Source of the DNA: Streptomyces odontomachi
GTDB lineage: Bacteria > Actinomycetota > Actinomycetes > Streptomycetales > Streptomycetaceae
DNA: 64,000 nt
Assembly (NCBI RefSeq): GCF_024435355.1
Contig: NZ_JAMJWG010000010.1
Location: forward strand, 186,001-250,000
Direction: 5' to 3'
Below the pieces are notes generated by a model. That model saw only the letters and a list, made by a program, of their open reading frames with translations, did no database searches and was not told where the DNA came from. This document shows, piece by piece, positions 1 through 8,509 of the stretch. Made by a program: the position numbers and the translations under genes. Position 1 is the stretch's first letter, and each line of letters opens with the position of its first letter.

Positions 1-85
1 GCCGATTCGTCGCATGGGGGCCTCCGGGGCACAGAACGCCGTGCGGACCTGACCCAGGGTATTCTGACTTACCCCTTATGTCCTG

Positions 86-1375
86 TTACATTCCGCTCGA
101 TGACGCCTCTTGGGTGGCGAGGACCGTGTCGATGGCGGCGACGAGTTGCCGGATCTCGTCGTCGGTGGTGATGAACGGCGGGCTGATCTGGACGGTGTTC
201 CCGCGCAGCGGGCGGCTGACGAAGCCGTGCTCGACGAGTTCGTCGGTGACCCTTTCGGCGCTGACGCCGTCGGTGAGCGCGACGCCGCCGAGGAGACCGG
301 CCACCCGGGTCTCGACGACCGAGGCACGGGCCGTGAGGCCCTGGAGCTCGCCGGCCAGGAGCCGTTCCAGTTCGGCCACCCGGGGCAGCAGCTTGTCCTC
401 GTCGAGGATGTCGAGGTTGCGCAGGGCGACGGCCGCCGCGGTGGCGTGGCCTGCGTAGGTGGCGCCGTGCCGGAAGGTCGGCGTGTCGGGGGCGTCCCGG
501 TAGAAGGACTGCCAGATGTGCGGCGCGACCAGGACACCGCCGAGCGGGACGTACCCCGACGTGATGCCCTTGGCGAAGGTGATCAGGTCGGGCTGGAGTC
601 CGTAGCGCTCGGTGGCGAACATGTGCCCGGTGCGACCGAAGCCGGTGATGACCTCGTCGACGATGAAGAGGATGTCGTTCTCGCGGCAGATCCGCTGGAG
701 GCCCTCCAGGTAGCCGGGGGCGGGCGGGATGACACCGCCGGTGCCCTGGATCGGCTCGGCCACCAGGGCCGCGATGTTCCCGGCGCCGATCTCGTGCACG
801 GTGCGCTCGACCGCGTCGATGTCGTACGTGGAGACCCGGGCGGTCTCCGGGACCAGGGACTCGGTGCCGTAGCCGTCCCGGTTGAAGTCGAGCCCGGTGA
901 TGCTGGTGCCGTAGGCGTGCAGGCCGTGGTAGGCGAACTCGCGGCTGAGGATGACCGTCTTGCCGGTGCGGCCGGCGCGTTGCTGCCAGTGCCGGCGGGC
1001 GAGCTTGCAGGCGACGTCGATGGCGTCGCTGCCGCCGCTGTTCAGGATGACCTTGGGGTCGGAGACGGGGGAGAGCGCGGCCAGCCGCTCGGCGAGCTCG
1101 ACGGCCTGGTCGTTCAGGTAGCGGCCGAAGATGTGGTACGTCTCCAGGCGCCGCATCTGCTCGTAGGCGGCCTCGGCGAGTTCGGGCCGGCAGTGCCCGA
1201 CGTTGGCGTGCCACAGCCCTGCGGTGCCGTCGAAGAGACGGCGGCCGTCGCTGGTGAAGACGTAGCTCCCTTCGGCGCGTTCGACGGTCAGCTGTCGCCC
1301 CAGGACGGAGGGGAGATGGGCCTGGGCGCTCCACAGGGCGGGCCCGGACAGGACGGGGGCGTTCTCCTGGGTCAT
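86..1375 (-). CDS. Class III PLP-dependent aminotransferase
   Basis: A 429-residue cytosolic transaminase of the omega-amino acid / beta-alanine-pyruvate type. It should move an amino group from a terminal or alpha amine to a keto acid using pyridoxal phosphate. The cofactor-site aspartate lies in IVDEVITGFGR (D240) and the Schiff-base lysine in TFAKGITSGY (K269). Length is normal for the family. The ATG at 1375 has GGAG eight bases upstream. It lies 55 bp downstream of the amino-acid permease gene on the same strand, so the two probably form an operon in which the imported amine is transaminated. Substrate cannot be read from sequence; GABA, beta-alanine or a diamine are reasonable guesses. 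The first 85 bases of the window, downstream of this gene, show no other feature. Confidence 0.93.
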   Translation of the reverse strand: MTQENAPVLSGPALWSAQAHLPSVLGRQLTVERAEGSYVFTSDGRRLFDGTAGLWHANVGHCRPELAEAAYEQMRRLETYHIFGRYLNDQAVELAERLAALSPVSDPKVILNSGGSDAIDVACKLARRHWQQRAGRTGKTVILSREFAYHGLHAYGTSITGLDFNRDGYGTESLVPETARVSTYDIDAVERTVHEIGAGNIAALVAEPIQGTGGVIPPAPGYLEGLQRICRENDILFIVDEVITGFGRTGHMFATERYGLQPDLITFAKGITSGYVPLGGVLVAPHIWQSFYRDAPDTPTFRHGATYAGHATAAAVALRNLDILDEDKLLPRVAELERLLAGELQGLTARASVVETRVAGLLGGVALTDGVSAERVTDELVEHGFVSRPLRGNTVQISPPFITTDDEIRQLVAAIDTVLATQEASSSGM

Positions 1376-1430
1376 GTTGTCGATCTCCGTGGGGTGGTGC
1401 GGGGGCGGGACGGGGCAACGGGGTCGCGGG

Positions 1431-2876
1431 TCAGGCGCGCTGGCCGCTCCCCAGGCGCCGTACGAGCAGGTACGTGGCGAGGATGGCGGCCAGGCTCACC
1501 ACGCTGAGGTAGAGCTGCGAGCGGGCGTCGGGGACCAGGAGCATGGAGCTCACCACCACCAGGATGGCCGCCAGCGTGATCCAGCTCAGGTACGGGTAGC
1601 CCCACATGCGCAGGCGGAGCAGCTCCGGGGACTCGCGTTCCAGCCGGCTGCGCATGCGCAGCTGCGAGCCGGCGATGATCGCGTAGACGAACAGCCCGAC
1701 GGCGCCGGCGGAGTTGATGATGAAGTCGAAGATGGTGTCCGGGGCGACGTAGCTCATGGCGACGGCGACGTAGCCGACCGAGGTGCAGGCCAGGATGGCC
1801 TTCCACGGGACTCCCTTGCGGCTGCGGTCGGCGACCCAGCGGGGCGCCCAGTTGTTGCGCTGGAGAGCGAACAGCATGCGGGACGCGGTGTAGAGGCCGG
1901 AGTTGAGGACCGACAGCACGGCCGTGAGGACCACGACGTTGATGACGGTGGTCGCGGCGGGGATGCCCATCTTGCCGAAGGCCGCCGCGTAGGGGCTGGT
2001 CTGGGTCGGGACCTGGTCCCACGGGGTGATCATCACGAGCAGGGTCACCGAACCGACGTAGAAGATGATCACGCGCCAGACCGTGGAGGCGGTCGCCTTC
2101 GTCACCGACCTCACCGGGTCGTCGGACTCCGCCGCCGCGATGGTCACGATCTCGGTGCCGACATAGGCGAAGATCACCAGCACCACGCCGTGCAGGATCG
2201 CGGCGACGCCCTGGGAGGCGAATCCGTCCCGGGCGACGTTGCCGACCGTCATCTCGCCGTCGGGCCAGAGGCCGAGGGCGAAGAGGGTGCCGGTCAGCAG
2301 GAAGACGACGATCGTGGCGACCTTGACGGACGCCAGCCAGAACTCGGTCTCGCCGAAGGAGCGGGTGGAGACCAGGTTGGTCGCGGTGAGCAGCATCAGC
2401 AGCACCAGCGAGAAGACCCACTGCGGCACACCGGGTATCCACAGCAATAGCAGCTTGGCCCCCGCGACCCCCTCGAAGGCCACGACACCGACCCAGAAGT
2501 ACCAGTAGAGCCAGCCGATCGTGTAGCCGGCCCAGCCGCCGAGCGCGGTACGGGCGTACTCCATGAACGAACCGAGCGTGGGCTGGGCGGTGGCCATCTC
2601 CCCCAGCATCCGCATGACGAGGATGACGAGGAGACCGCCGATGGCGTAGGAGAGGATCGCCGCCGGCCCCACGGTGTGGATGACCGCTCCGCTACCGACG
2701 AAGAGGCTGGCACCGACGATGCCGCCGAGGGCGATCATCCGGACGTGCCGCTGCCTGAGGGTGGTCCTGGGTGCGTCGGCATGCTGCTCTGGGGTGAGCT
2801 CGTGGGCTTCCTGCACTGTTCTGAGCCTTCCTGCGGCGTCGTTGCCGCGCGGTCGCAGCTGCGACGCGGCGTTCAT
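1431..2876 (-). CDS. Amino acid permease (APC superfamily)
   Basis: A 481-residue, roughly 12-helix secondary transporter of the amino acid / GABA permease type (AAT family). The start is taken at the ATG at 2876 (MNAASQLRPR); the open frame continues upstream but that part reads as low-complexity Arg/His sequence without family character. Family features are the first helix after RHVRMIALGGIVGASLFVG (residues ~35-55, the unwound glycine-rich TM1 that binds the amino acid backbone) and TATNLVSTRSFGETEFWLA in the central part. It is upstream of the aminotransferase and divergent from a GntR regulator, which suggests import and catabolism of one amino acid under substrate-responsive repression. 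Confidence 0.93.
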   Translation of the reverse strand: MNAASQLRPRGNDAAGRLRTVQEAHELTPEQHADAPRTTLRQRHVRMIALGGIVGASLFVGSGAVIHTVGPAAILSYAIGGLLVILVMRMLGEMATAQPTLGSFMEYARTALGGWAGYTIGWLYWYFWVGVVAFEGVAGAKLLLLWIPGVPQWVFSLVLLMLLTATNLVSTRSFGETEFWLASVKVATIVVFLLTGTLFALGLWPDGEMTVGNVARDGFASQGVAAILHGVVLVIFAYVGTEIVTIAAAESDDPVRSVTKATASTVWRVIIFYVGSVTLLVMITPWDQVPTQTSPYAAAFGKMGIPAATTVINVVVLTAVLSVLNSGLYTASRMLFALQRNNWAPRWVADRSRKGVPWKAILACTSVGYVAVAMSYVAPDTIFDFIINSAGAVGLFVYAIIAGSQLRMRSRLERESPELLRLRMWGYPYLSWITLAAILVVVSSMLLVPDARSQLYLSVVSLAAILATYLLVRRLGSGQRA

Positions 2877-3074
2877 GGCTGGGGTGCGCGTCCGGGCATG
2901 TGCGTGTGCTCGCCTGCCCCGGCCTGCGGGTTCGCATGCGGGGCAGTCCGGTCGCTCGGCATGGGCGGCTGGTGGGTGACCGCGCTCATGGGTCGCCTGC
3001 GACGGACGACCGGGCGCCACGGTCACAGGACGACATCGAGCGGATGGATGAATGGCCTGTTGAAGGCGAGACTG

Positions 3075-3095
3075 TAGAACAGTCCTACTGTTGTA
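3075..3095. promoter_or_regulatory. Candidate GntR operator (inverted repeat)
   Basis: The sequence TAgAACAGTcctACTGTTgTA is a 21-bp inverted repeat centred at 3085. Its 6-bp perfect arms AACAGT/ACTGTT extend to nine bases with one mismatch. It lies 33 bp before the GntR start and about 200 bp before the permease start, in the only divergent promoter region of this locus. Size and position suit a FadR/FCD-type dimer. Assignment to the neighbouring regulator is inference. Confidence 0.5.
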
Positions 3096-3127
3096 TGCCA
3101 GAGGCAGGTGCTGGTTACGATGCCGGC

Positions 3128-3808
3128 ATGACGGCACTCGACGGACTGGTGGTCCGCCGGACCACCACCGCTCAGCAGGTCGCTGACGGGCTCTCGGACC
3201 GGATCCTCGCAGGGGCCTTCCGCCCGGGCGAGCGCCTTCGGGAGAGCGCGATCGCCACCGAACTCGGGATCGCGCGCAACACCGTGCGCGAGGCCGTCCG
3301 CCTTCTCGAACTCGGCGGTCTCGTCCGCTTCGAGGCGAACCGCGGAGCGATGATCATCTCGCCGACGTCCGAGACCGTCGCCGAGCTGTACGCGGCACGC
3401 GAGCACCTGGAAACGGCGGCGCTGGCACGACCGCTGCGCGACGGACGGCTCGCGATGGTCGAGGCGGCCCACGACCACCTCGCCGAAGTGGCCGCGTCCA
3501 TGGAACGCGCCGCCATCGTGGCGGCGGACCTGGCCCTGCACGCGGCGATCGTGGCGACCCTCGGCAACCGTCGCATCGACGCCTTCTACGCGGGGCTGAC
3601 CCGGGAGCTCCGGTTCTACCTGATGGCGCTCTCCGCCCACGAGCGTGAGTACGAGAACCCGAGCAGGGTGCTGGCCGAGCACGTACCGCTCATGGCGGCG
3701 ATCCGGGCCGGCGACCCGCGGGGCGCACAGCGTGCGGCGAGCCACCACATCGCGACCAACGCCGACCAGGTCCAGCGGATCCTGGCGGCCGGCAACGGCC
3801 AGGGGTGA
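3128..3808 (+). CDS. GntR-family regulator, FCD subfamily
   Basis: A 226-residue transcription factor. Residues ~10-75 form the winged helix-turn-helix (QVADGLSDRILAGAFRPGERL, then ELGIARNTVREAVRLLELGGLV). The rest is the all-helical FCD ligand domain, with the acidic/histidine pattern expected to bind a metal-assisted carboxylate effector (DLALHAAIVATLGN, EHVPLMAAI, SHH near the end). The ATG at 3128 gives the standard N-terminus; the frame is open further upstream but has no regulator character. It is divergent from the permease-aminotransferase pair, which is its likely target. Confidence 0.9.
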   Translation: MTALDGLVVRRTTTAQQVADGLSDRILAGAFRPGERLRESAIATELGIARNTVREAVRLLELGGLVRFEANRGAMIISPTSETVAELYAAREHLETAALARPLRDGRLAMVEAAHDHLAEVAASMERAAIVAADLALHAAIVATLGNRRIDAFYAGLTRELRFYLMALSAHEREYENPSRVLAEHVPLMAAIRAGDPRGAQRAASHHIATNADQVQRILAAGNGQG

Positions 3809-3964
3809 CCGGGGCGAAGCGGCGCGCAGGCCGTCCACTTCCGGTCCCACACCGGCCGGCGGGAATCCGTCTCAGGGGTAGGATTCTCAGGGCTGAGGGA
3901 TACGAACACGCCGGGGCCGTCGAGCGGGCGGGGTCGTGCGGGTCGGGTCGGGTGAGGGGACTGG

Positions 3965-4498
3965 GTGGCGCAGCGCAGGGCGACGGCCGATCGGGACGCC
4001 GTGGCGAAGATCATCGAGGACTGGGCACGCGAGCGCCCCGAGCTGGACACGGCTCCGCTGGACGTGCTGGCCCGGCTGCACCGCTCGTTCCTGCGCTACA
4101 GCACCCGGCTCACCGCCTCCATCGAACGTCACGGGCTCTCGGTGGCCGGTTTCGACGTACTGACCGCGCTACGGCGCTCCGGTGAGCCGTACCGGCTGAC
4201 CGCGGGCCAGCTCGCCGACTCGGGCCTGGTGTCGTCGGCCGGTGTCACGCTGCGGATCGACCGGCTGGAGAAGGACGGGCTGATCGTGCGCGAGCGGGAC
4301 GCGGACGATCGACGCGTGGTGTACTCACGGCTCACCGACGAGGGACTGGCCAGGGTGGACGAGGTGTTCGCCGAGCACCTCGACAACGAGCGCCGGATGC
4401 TCGGCGAGATGTCCCCGTCCGAGTGCCGCCAGCTCGCCCGGCTGCTGCGCAAGCTGGAGCACTCGATCCTCGCCTCCGACGAGGAGCCGGCCGGCTGA
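3965..4498 (+). CDS. MarR-family transcriptional regulator
   Basis: A 177-residue MarR protein with a winged helix in residues ~70-125 (LTAGQLADSGLVSSAGVTLR, then the wing ERDADDRRVVYSRLT). The GTG start at 3965 follows GAGGGGAC by five bases. MarR proteins of this length commonly sense phenolic or aromatic acids. It sits immediately beyond the 3' end of the minus-strand aromatic catabolic operon, in convergent orientation, so it is a candidate regulator of that operon acting at the distant divergent promoter region near 15.0 kb. The 156 bp upstream of it contain its promoter but no motif I can name. Confidence 0.9.
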   Translation: MAQRRATADRDAVAKIIEDWARERPELDTAPLDVLARLHRSFLRYSTRLTASIERHGLSVAGFDVLTALRRSGEPYRLTAGQLADSGLVSSAGVTLRIDRLEKDGLIVRERDADDRRVVYSRLTDEGLARVDEVFAEHLDNERRMLGEMSPSECRQLARLLRKLEHSILASDEEPAG

Positions 4499-4510
4499 GC
4501 GAGCCGGCCG
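4488..4510. terminator. Hairpin terminator between convergent genes
   Basis: A 9-bp perfect stem (CGGCCGGCT / AGCCGGCCG) with a 5-base loop spans the marR stop codon and lies 44 bp from the stop of the convergent Rieske gene. There is no T-tract, as is usual for GC-rich actinobacterial terminators. Confidence 0.55.
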
Positions 4511-4554
4511 ACCGGGAAACGTCGCTCACGCCGGCTGGGCGTTGCACCATCGGC

Positions 4555-5571
4555 TCACCCGGTCACCGCCGACTGCTCCTCCGCCTGCGCCCGGTACATC
4601 CGGCGCAGCCGCACCACGCCCAGGTCGTGCTGGTAGAGGTTCTCCCGCTGGTCGGCGTCGGCCGGCATGGCCTCCAGCATGACGCGGTCCTGTTCGAGCA
4701 CCTCCCAGTGCCGCGCCTCGATGAGCGTCCGGTAGAGGAAGCGCCAGGTGTCACGCTGCCAGCCCTGCACGCGGCGGTAGCGCCAGAAGAAGACGCCGGT
4801 GCGCTCGGCGTCGACCGGGCAGGCCATGCCGACGATGCCGAAGGGGCCGCCGGGGCCCGCGGAGGGCGGGTACGGGATCGACAGGTCCACCCAGTCGACG
4901 CCGGTGCGGCACAGCTCGACCCAGTCGAAGTTGACGCCCCGCTGGTCGGTCTTCTCGAAGAAGTAGCCCCGGTCCGTCTCGCGGATGCGGAACTTCGCCG
5001 TGGTGTCCCCGTCGTACATGGTGTGCGAGTCGTGGTGCAGGAACGCGCCGTGCATGGGGTCGAGCAGGTTCTCCATGGCGTACCGCCACGGCACGTTCCA
5101 CTCGGCGTAGCACAGGATCGGCTCGACGTCGGGGTCGGTCAGCGGCTCGGGGAGGGTCAGCTCGACCGGTTCCGGGTGCTGCTCGTCGCCGAAGTAGGCG
5201 AGGATCGCGCCGGCGACCTCGCGGACCGGCGGCGCGGCGACCAGCTTCCTGCCCTCCAGGTTGCAGCCCGGCAGGCCCGGCACCGAAGCGACGGTGCCGT
5301 CGGTCGCGACCTCGACGCCGTGGTACCAGCAGGCGACCCGGTCTCCGAGGTGCCTGCCCAGGGACAGCGGCGCGCCGCGGTGCGGGCAGCGGTCGGCGAG
5401 CATCGAAAGGGTGCCGTCGGAGCGGCGGAACAGCAGCCACCGTTCGCCGAGCGCGGTGACCCTGCGCAGGGCGCCGGGCGCGACGAAGTGGGACGGGACG
5501 ACGGCGTGCCACTGGTTGCGCAGGCCGGTGGCGTAGATGTGCGCGGCGGTGGCGGCGGTGGTCAGGGCCAT
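4555..5571 (-). CDS. Rieske non-haem iron oxygenase, catalytic subunit (VanA/phthalate oxygenase type)
   Basis: A 338-residue terminal oxygenase that would hydroxylate or O/N-demethylate an aromatic substrate using electrons from the reductase encoded two genes upstream. The Rieske [2Fe-2S] ligands are C62-x-H64 and C81-x2-H84 (CPHRGAP... CWYHGVE). The mononuclear iron site is D171-x2-H174-x4-H179 in NLLDPMHGAFLHH. Length fits the single-subunit VanA class rather than the 450-residue dioxygenases that need a beta subunit, and no beta subunit is present. The ATG at 5571 lies two bases after the stop of the preceding small gene. It is the last gene of the catabolic operon. The substrate is unknown. 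Confidence 0.93.
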   Translation of the reverse strand: MALTTAATAAHIYATGLRNQWHAVVPSHFVAPGALRRVTALGERWLLFRRSDGTLSMLADRCPHRGAPLSLGRHLGDRVACWYHGVEVATDGTVASVPGLPGCNLEGRKLVAAPPVREVAGAILAYFGDEQHPEPVELTLPEPLTDPDVEPILCYAEWNVPWRYAMENLLDPMHGAFLHHDSHTMYDGDTTAKFRIRETDRGYFFEKTDQRGVNFDWVELCRTGVDWVDLSIPYPPSAGPGGPFGIVGMACPVDAERTGVFFWRYRRVQGWQRDTWRFLYRTLIEARHWEVLEQDRVMLEAMPADADQRENLYQHDLGVVRLRRMYRAQAEEQSAVTG

Positions 5572-5573
5572 GG

Positions 5574-5801
5574 TCAGGCTCCCAGGCGGTGCATCTCGGC
5601 GCGGAAGGACTCCTCGGTCCAGGGGGCGCCGTCGGGGGTGCGGATCTGGCGGGCGTTCAGCCCGCGTACGACGTCGTCGAGTTCGTGGCCGTCGGCATGG
5701 AAGATCTCTTCGAGGGTGGCGGCCAGCTTGTACTCGTAGGGGGTGGGTTCGTGCGTACGGGACTGGTGCGGGTCCAGGTAGGGCCAGGCGGTGGTGGTCA
5801 T
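5574..5801 (-). CDS. Small recombinase-like helix-turn-helix protein
   Basis: A 75-residue protein starting MTTTAWPYLDPHQSR. Its second half, LDDVVRGLNARQIRTPDGAPWTEESFRAEMHRL, matches the helical pattern of the C-terminal recombinase-type helix-turn-helix (ignore small residues, a predicted turn at RTPDGAPW, then a recognition-like helix), but there is no catalytic recombinase domain. It is wedged two bases upstream of the Rieske gene and 75 bp downstream of the reductase gene. Tight coupling suggests it serves the oxygenase, either as a regulator or as an assembly/stability factor. The ATG at 5801 is preferred; the frame continues upstream only through the tandem repeat. Confidence 0.75.
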   Translation of the reverse strand: MTTTAWPYLDPHQSRTHEPTPYEYKLAATLEEIFHADGHELDDVVRGLNARQIRTPDGAPWTEESFRAEMHRLGA

Positions 5802-5831
5802 CAGGGCCTCCCACGGTCGAACGGTCGGTCT

Positions 5832-5876
5832 CACAGGGCTGACAGGTCTGACGGGTCTGACAGGTCTGACGGGTCT
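5832..5876. repeat. 9-bp tandem repeat
   Basis: Five consecutive 9-mers of the form (G/C)AC(A/G)GG(T/C)CT: CACAGGGCT, GACAGGTCT, GACGGGTCT, GACAGGTCT, GACGGGTCT. The array fills the spacer between the reductase and small HTH genes and reaches the reductase stop codon. Being a multiple of three, its copy number can vary without shifting a frame. Confidence 0.8.
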
Positions 5877-6856
5877 CACAGGTCGAGCACGAGGCGGTCG
5901 GCGGCGCAGCGGGAGACGCAGATCATCATGGTCGCGTTCGCCGCCTGTTCGGCCTCGCTGAGCAGGAAGTCACGGTGCTCGGGGGTGCCGGCGAGCACCC
6001 GGGTCTCGCAGGAGCCGCAGATTCCCTCGCGGCAGGAGCTGGCGACGCTGATCCCGGCGTCCTCAGCGGCCCGCAGGATCGAGGTGCCGGCGGCGACGGT
6101 GAGCGTGCGTCCCGAGGTGCGGCACTCGACCTCGAAGGCCGAGTCGCCGCCGGAGTGCTCCACCGTCGGGGCCGCGAAGCGCTCCAGGCGTAGCAGCTCG
6201 GCGGGGCACCGCTGCGCCACGGCGGCGAGCAGCGGCTCCGGGCCGCAGGCGTAGACGAGCGTGCCGGCGGGCAACCCGGCGAGCGCGGCGTCCAGGTCGA
6301 TGCGCCCCCGCTCGTCCTGCGGGACGAGGGTGACGTCACCGTGCAGCGCGTCCAGTTCGTCCGTGAAGGCCATCGAGGCGCGGCTGCGACCGCCGTACAC
6401 CATGCGCCAGGCCCCACCGCGGCGTGCGGCCTCGCGCGCCATGGCCAGCAGGGGTGTGATGCCGATGCCGCCGGCCACGAACACGTACCCGGGGGCGTCC
6501 TCCAGCGCGAAGTGGTTGCGCGGCGCGCGGACCGTGACGGTCTGCCCGGGTCGCAGCCGGGTGTGCACGTAACGTGACCCGCCGCGCGAGGCGGCCTCGT
6601 GGAGCACCCCGATCCGGTACACGGTGGTGTCGCAGGGGTCGCCGCAGAGGCTGTACTGGCGGATCCGGCCGCCCACTTCGACGTCGACATGGGCGCCGGG
6701 CTCCCAGGCCGGGAGGGGCTTGCCCGCCGGGTCGGTCAGCTCGACGCTCAGCACCCCGTCGGCTTCCCAGGTCATGCGATGCACGATCAGCTGCATCGAC
6801 GTCTCGCCGGCCTCGCTCATCTCGCTGGTCCCGCCGGCCTCGCTGATCCTGTTCAT
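5876..6856 (-). CDS. PDR/VanB-family oxygenase reductase (FMN/NAD + plant-type 2Fe-2S)
   Basis: A 326-residue electron-transfer partner for the Rieske oxygenase. Domain order is the phthalate dioxygenase reductase type: flavin domain (RQYSL at 66-70), NAD(P)H domain (GGIGITP at 129-135, ACGPEPLL at ~203-210), then a C-terminal plant-type ferredoxin with C275, C280, C283 and C313 (CREGICGSC ... C). This order supports a two-component class IA system. The N-terminus has a short internal duplication (SEAGGTSEMSEAGETS), so the true start could be the Met at residue 13 or 21; the first ATG at 6856 is preceded by a strong GAGGGGGAGG. Confidence 0.93.
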   Translation of the reverse strand: MNRISEAGGTSEMSEAGETSMQLIVHRMTWEADGVLSVELTDPAGKPLPAWEPGAHVDVEVGGRIRQYSLCGDPCDTTVYRIGVLHEAASRGGSRYVHTRLRPGQTVTVRAPRNHFALEDAPGYVFVAGGIGITPLLAMAREAARRGGAWRMVYGGRSRASMAFTDELDALHGDVTLVPQDERGRIDLDAALAGLPAGTLVYACGPEPLLAAVAQRCPAELLRLERFAAPTVEHSGGDSAFEVECRTSGRTLTVAAGTSILRAAEDAGISVASSCREGICGSCETRVLAGTPEHRDFLLSEAEQAANATMMICVSRCAADRLVLDL

Positions 6857-6871
6857 GTCGGGCCCTCCCCC

Positions 6872-8497
6872 TCACTGGCCGTGGATCTTCACGGGCGGCG
6901 TGAACGGGTTCTTCATGGGGCCGAGCGCCGTCAGGTCGACCTCGACGAGGCACGGTCCTGCCGAGCCGACGGCCTCGTCGATCACCGGACGGGCGTGCTC
7001 GGCCGCGGCGATCCGCAGGTACGGGAGCCCGCAGGCGGCGGCGAGCTGCTCGAAGTCGGGGGTGGTGAGGTCGACGCCGGAGCGGCGCTCGCTGTGCGCG
7101 TCCTGCATGTTGCGCAGCACGCCGTAGCCGGCGTCGTTGAAGACGACCAGGGTGAGCCGGGGGCGTTCCTGGGCGAGGGTGAGCAGTTCCCCGAGGTGGA
7201 CGGCGAGGCCGCCGTCGCCCGCGATGACGACGGTGGGCGTGGCCGGCCGGGCGAGCGCCGCTCCGATGCCCATGCCCAGGCCCTGCCCGATGCCGCCGCC
7301 GCGTGGGAAGACGTTGGCGCGCGGGTCGTACATCTCCAGCAGCCGGTTGCCCCAACTGCTCGACGCGATGGTGACGTCACGGGCGACGACGGCTTCGCGC
7401 GGCAGCGCGGCACGCAGCGCGTCGCAGATCGCCGCCTGGGGCCCGATGTTCTCGTGCAGCACGGTCCGCACGTCCCCGCGTACCGTGCGGATCCGGTCCG
7501 TCCAGGCCTGTTCGGCCGGGCGTGCGTGCGGCAGCAGCGCGGTGAGGACGTCGGTCGCCGCCCCGTGCAGCGGGTGGGTCGTCGGGTAGACCCGGCCCAG
7601 CGCCGCAGCGTCGAGGTCGACCTGGATGTGCTTCTCGGGCAGCTTCAGGCCGTAGTCGGCCGTCTCGTTCGAGCGGAAGTGGGTGCCGACGGTCAGCAGC
7701 ACGTCGGCGTCGCCGAGCAGGGCGCGCACCGCGGGGGTGGTGGCGAAGTTGCCGATGACCTGCGGGTGGTCCTCGGGCACCGTGCCGCGGCCGGAGTTCG
7801 ACGTGAGCAGTCCGGCGCCGGTCGCGGCCAGCAGGTCGGCCAGCTCGGTACCGGCCCGGGTGGCGCCGCCGCCCGCCCAGACCAGGGGGCGGCGCGCGGA
7901 CGCCAGCAGGGTGCCCGCGGCATCGAGTTCGCCCCGTGTCGGGGTGGGCACGTCACGCGTGCCGCGCTGCGTCGCCGTGTCGGTCTGGGCCGCGTACTGG
8001 AGGTCGATCGGCCACTCCACGCTCGCGGGCCCGCCCGGTGCGGTACGCGCCGCGTGCGCCGCCTCGCGCAGGACCCGGCCCGCGTCCTGAGCGGACGGCA
8101 CGGTGGCGGCGTGCTTGGAGACCGCCGCCAGCATGCCCAGCTGGTCCCTGGTCTCGTGGATGAAGCCGCGCCCGCTGCCCAGGTACCGGCTCTCCACCTG
8201 CCCGGTGACGTGCAGCACGCAGGTGCCCGCGCTGAGCGCCTCGATCAGTGAGCCGGCGGCGTTGCCGGCGCCGGTGCCGGTGGAGGTCAGGGCGCAGCCG
8301 ATGCCGCCGCGTGCCCGCCCGTAGCCGTCGGCCGCGTTCACGGCGGACGCCTCGTGGCGCACCGGCACGAACCGCAGCTCCCGGTCGACGGCCGCCACGA
8401 GCGGCAGGTTGTGCACGCTGACGACGCCGAAGACGGTGTCGACGCCGAGTTCCCGTAGGACGGCGACGAGGAGATCGCCGCCGTTGTCGTAACGCAT
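6872..8497 (-). CDS. Thiamine-diphosphate enzyme (acetolactate synthase / benzoylformate decarboxylase superfamily)
   Basis: A 541-residue ThDP enzyme with the three canonical domains. The catalytic glutamate that activates the cofactor is E49 in VPVRHEASAVNAADGYGR. The Mg/ThDP motif begins GDGGLAV at 427 and ends near N454. ATG 8497 has GAGGAG upstream. In an aromatic catabolic operon such enzymes usually decarboxylate an aryl 2-oxo acid to an aldehyde or carboligate it; the neighbouring aldehyde dehydrogenase would suit the first. Anabolic acetolactate synthase is unlikely because no small subunit or ilv gene is present. Specific substrate not inferable. Confidence 0.88.
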   Translation of the reverse strand: MRYDNGGDLLVAVLRELGVDTVFGVVSVHNLPLVAAVDRELRFVPVRHEASAVNAADGYGRARGGIGCALTSTGTGAGNAAGSLIEALSAGTCVLHVTGQVESRYLGSGRGFIHETRDQLGMLAAVSKHAATVPSAQDAGRVLREAAHAARTAPGGPASVEWPIDLQYAAQTDTATQRGTRDVPTPTRGELDAAGTLLASARRPLVWAGGGATRAGTELADLLAATGAGLLTSNSGRGTVPEDHPQVIGNFATTPAVRALLGDADVLLTVGTHFRSNETADYGLKLPEKHIQVDLDAAALGRVYPTTHPLHGAATDVLTALLPHARPAEQAWTDRIRTVRGDVRTVLHENIGPQAAICDALRAALPREAVVARDVTIASSSWGNRLLEMYDPRANVFPRGGGIGQGLGMGIGAALARPATPTVVIAGDGGLAVHLGELLTLAQERPRLTLVVFNDAGYGVLRNMQDAHSERRSGVDLTTPDFEQLAAACGLPYLRIAAAEHARPVIDEAVGSAGPCLVEVDLTALGPMKNPFTPPVKIHGQ

Positions 8498-8509
8498 GGT
8501 GAGATCTCC

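Noticed and set aside
110..2450. Long plus-strand frames opposite the aminotransferase and permease
   Set aside because: Asp/Val/Gly-rich mirror translations; the minus-strand proteins have full family motifs.
4423..5739. 438-codon plus-strand frame over the Rieske gene
   Set aside because: No family features; the opposite strand encodes all Rieske and iron ligands in order.
5832..5876. 9-bp repeats considered as operator array
   Set aside because: Contiguous, non-palindromic and inside an operon between two coupled genes; a replication-slippage product is simpler.
6872..8497. ThDP enzyme considered as anabolic acetolactate synthase (ilvB)
   Set aside because: No small subunit or branched-chain genes nearby; it is embedded in a catabolic operon.
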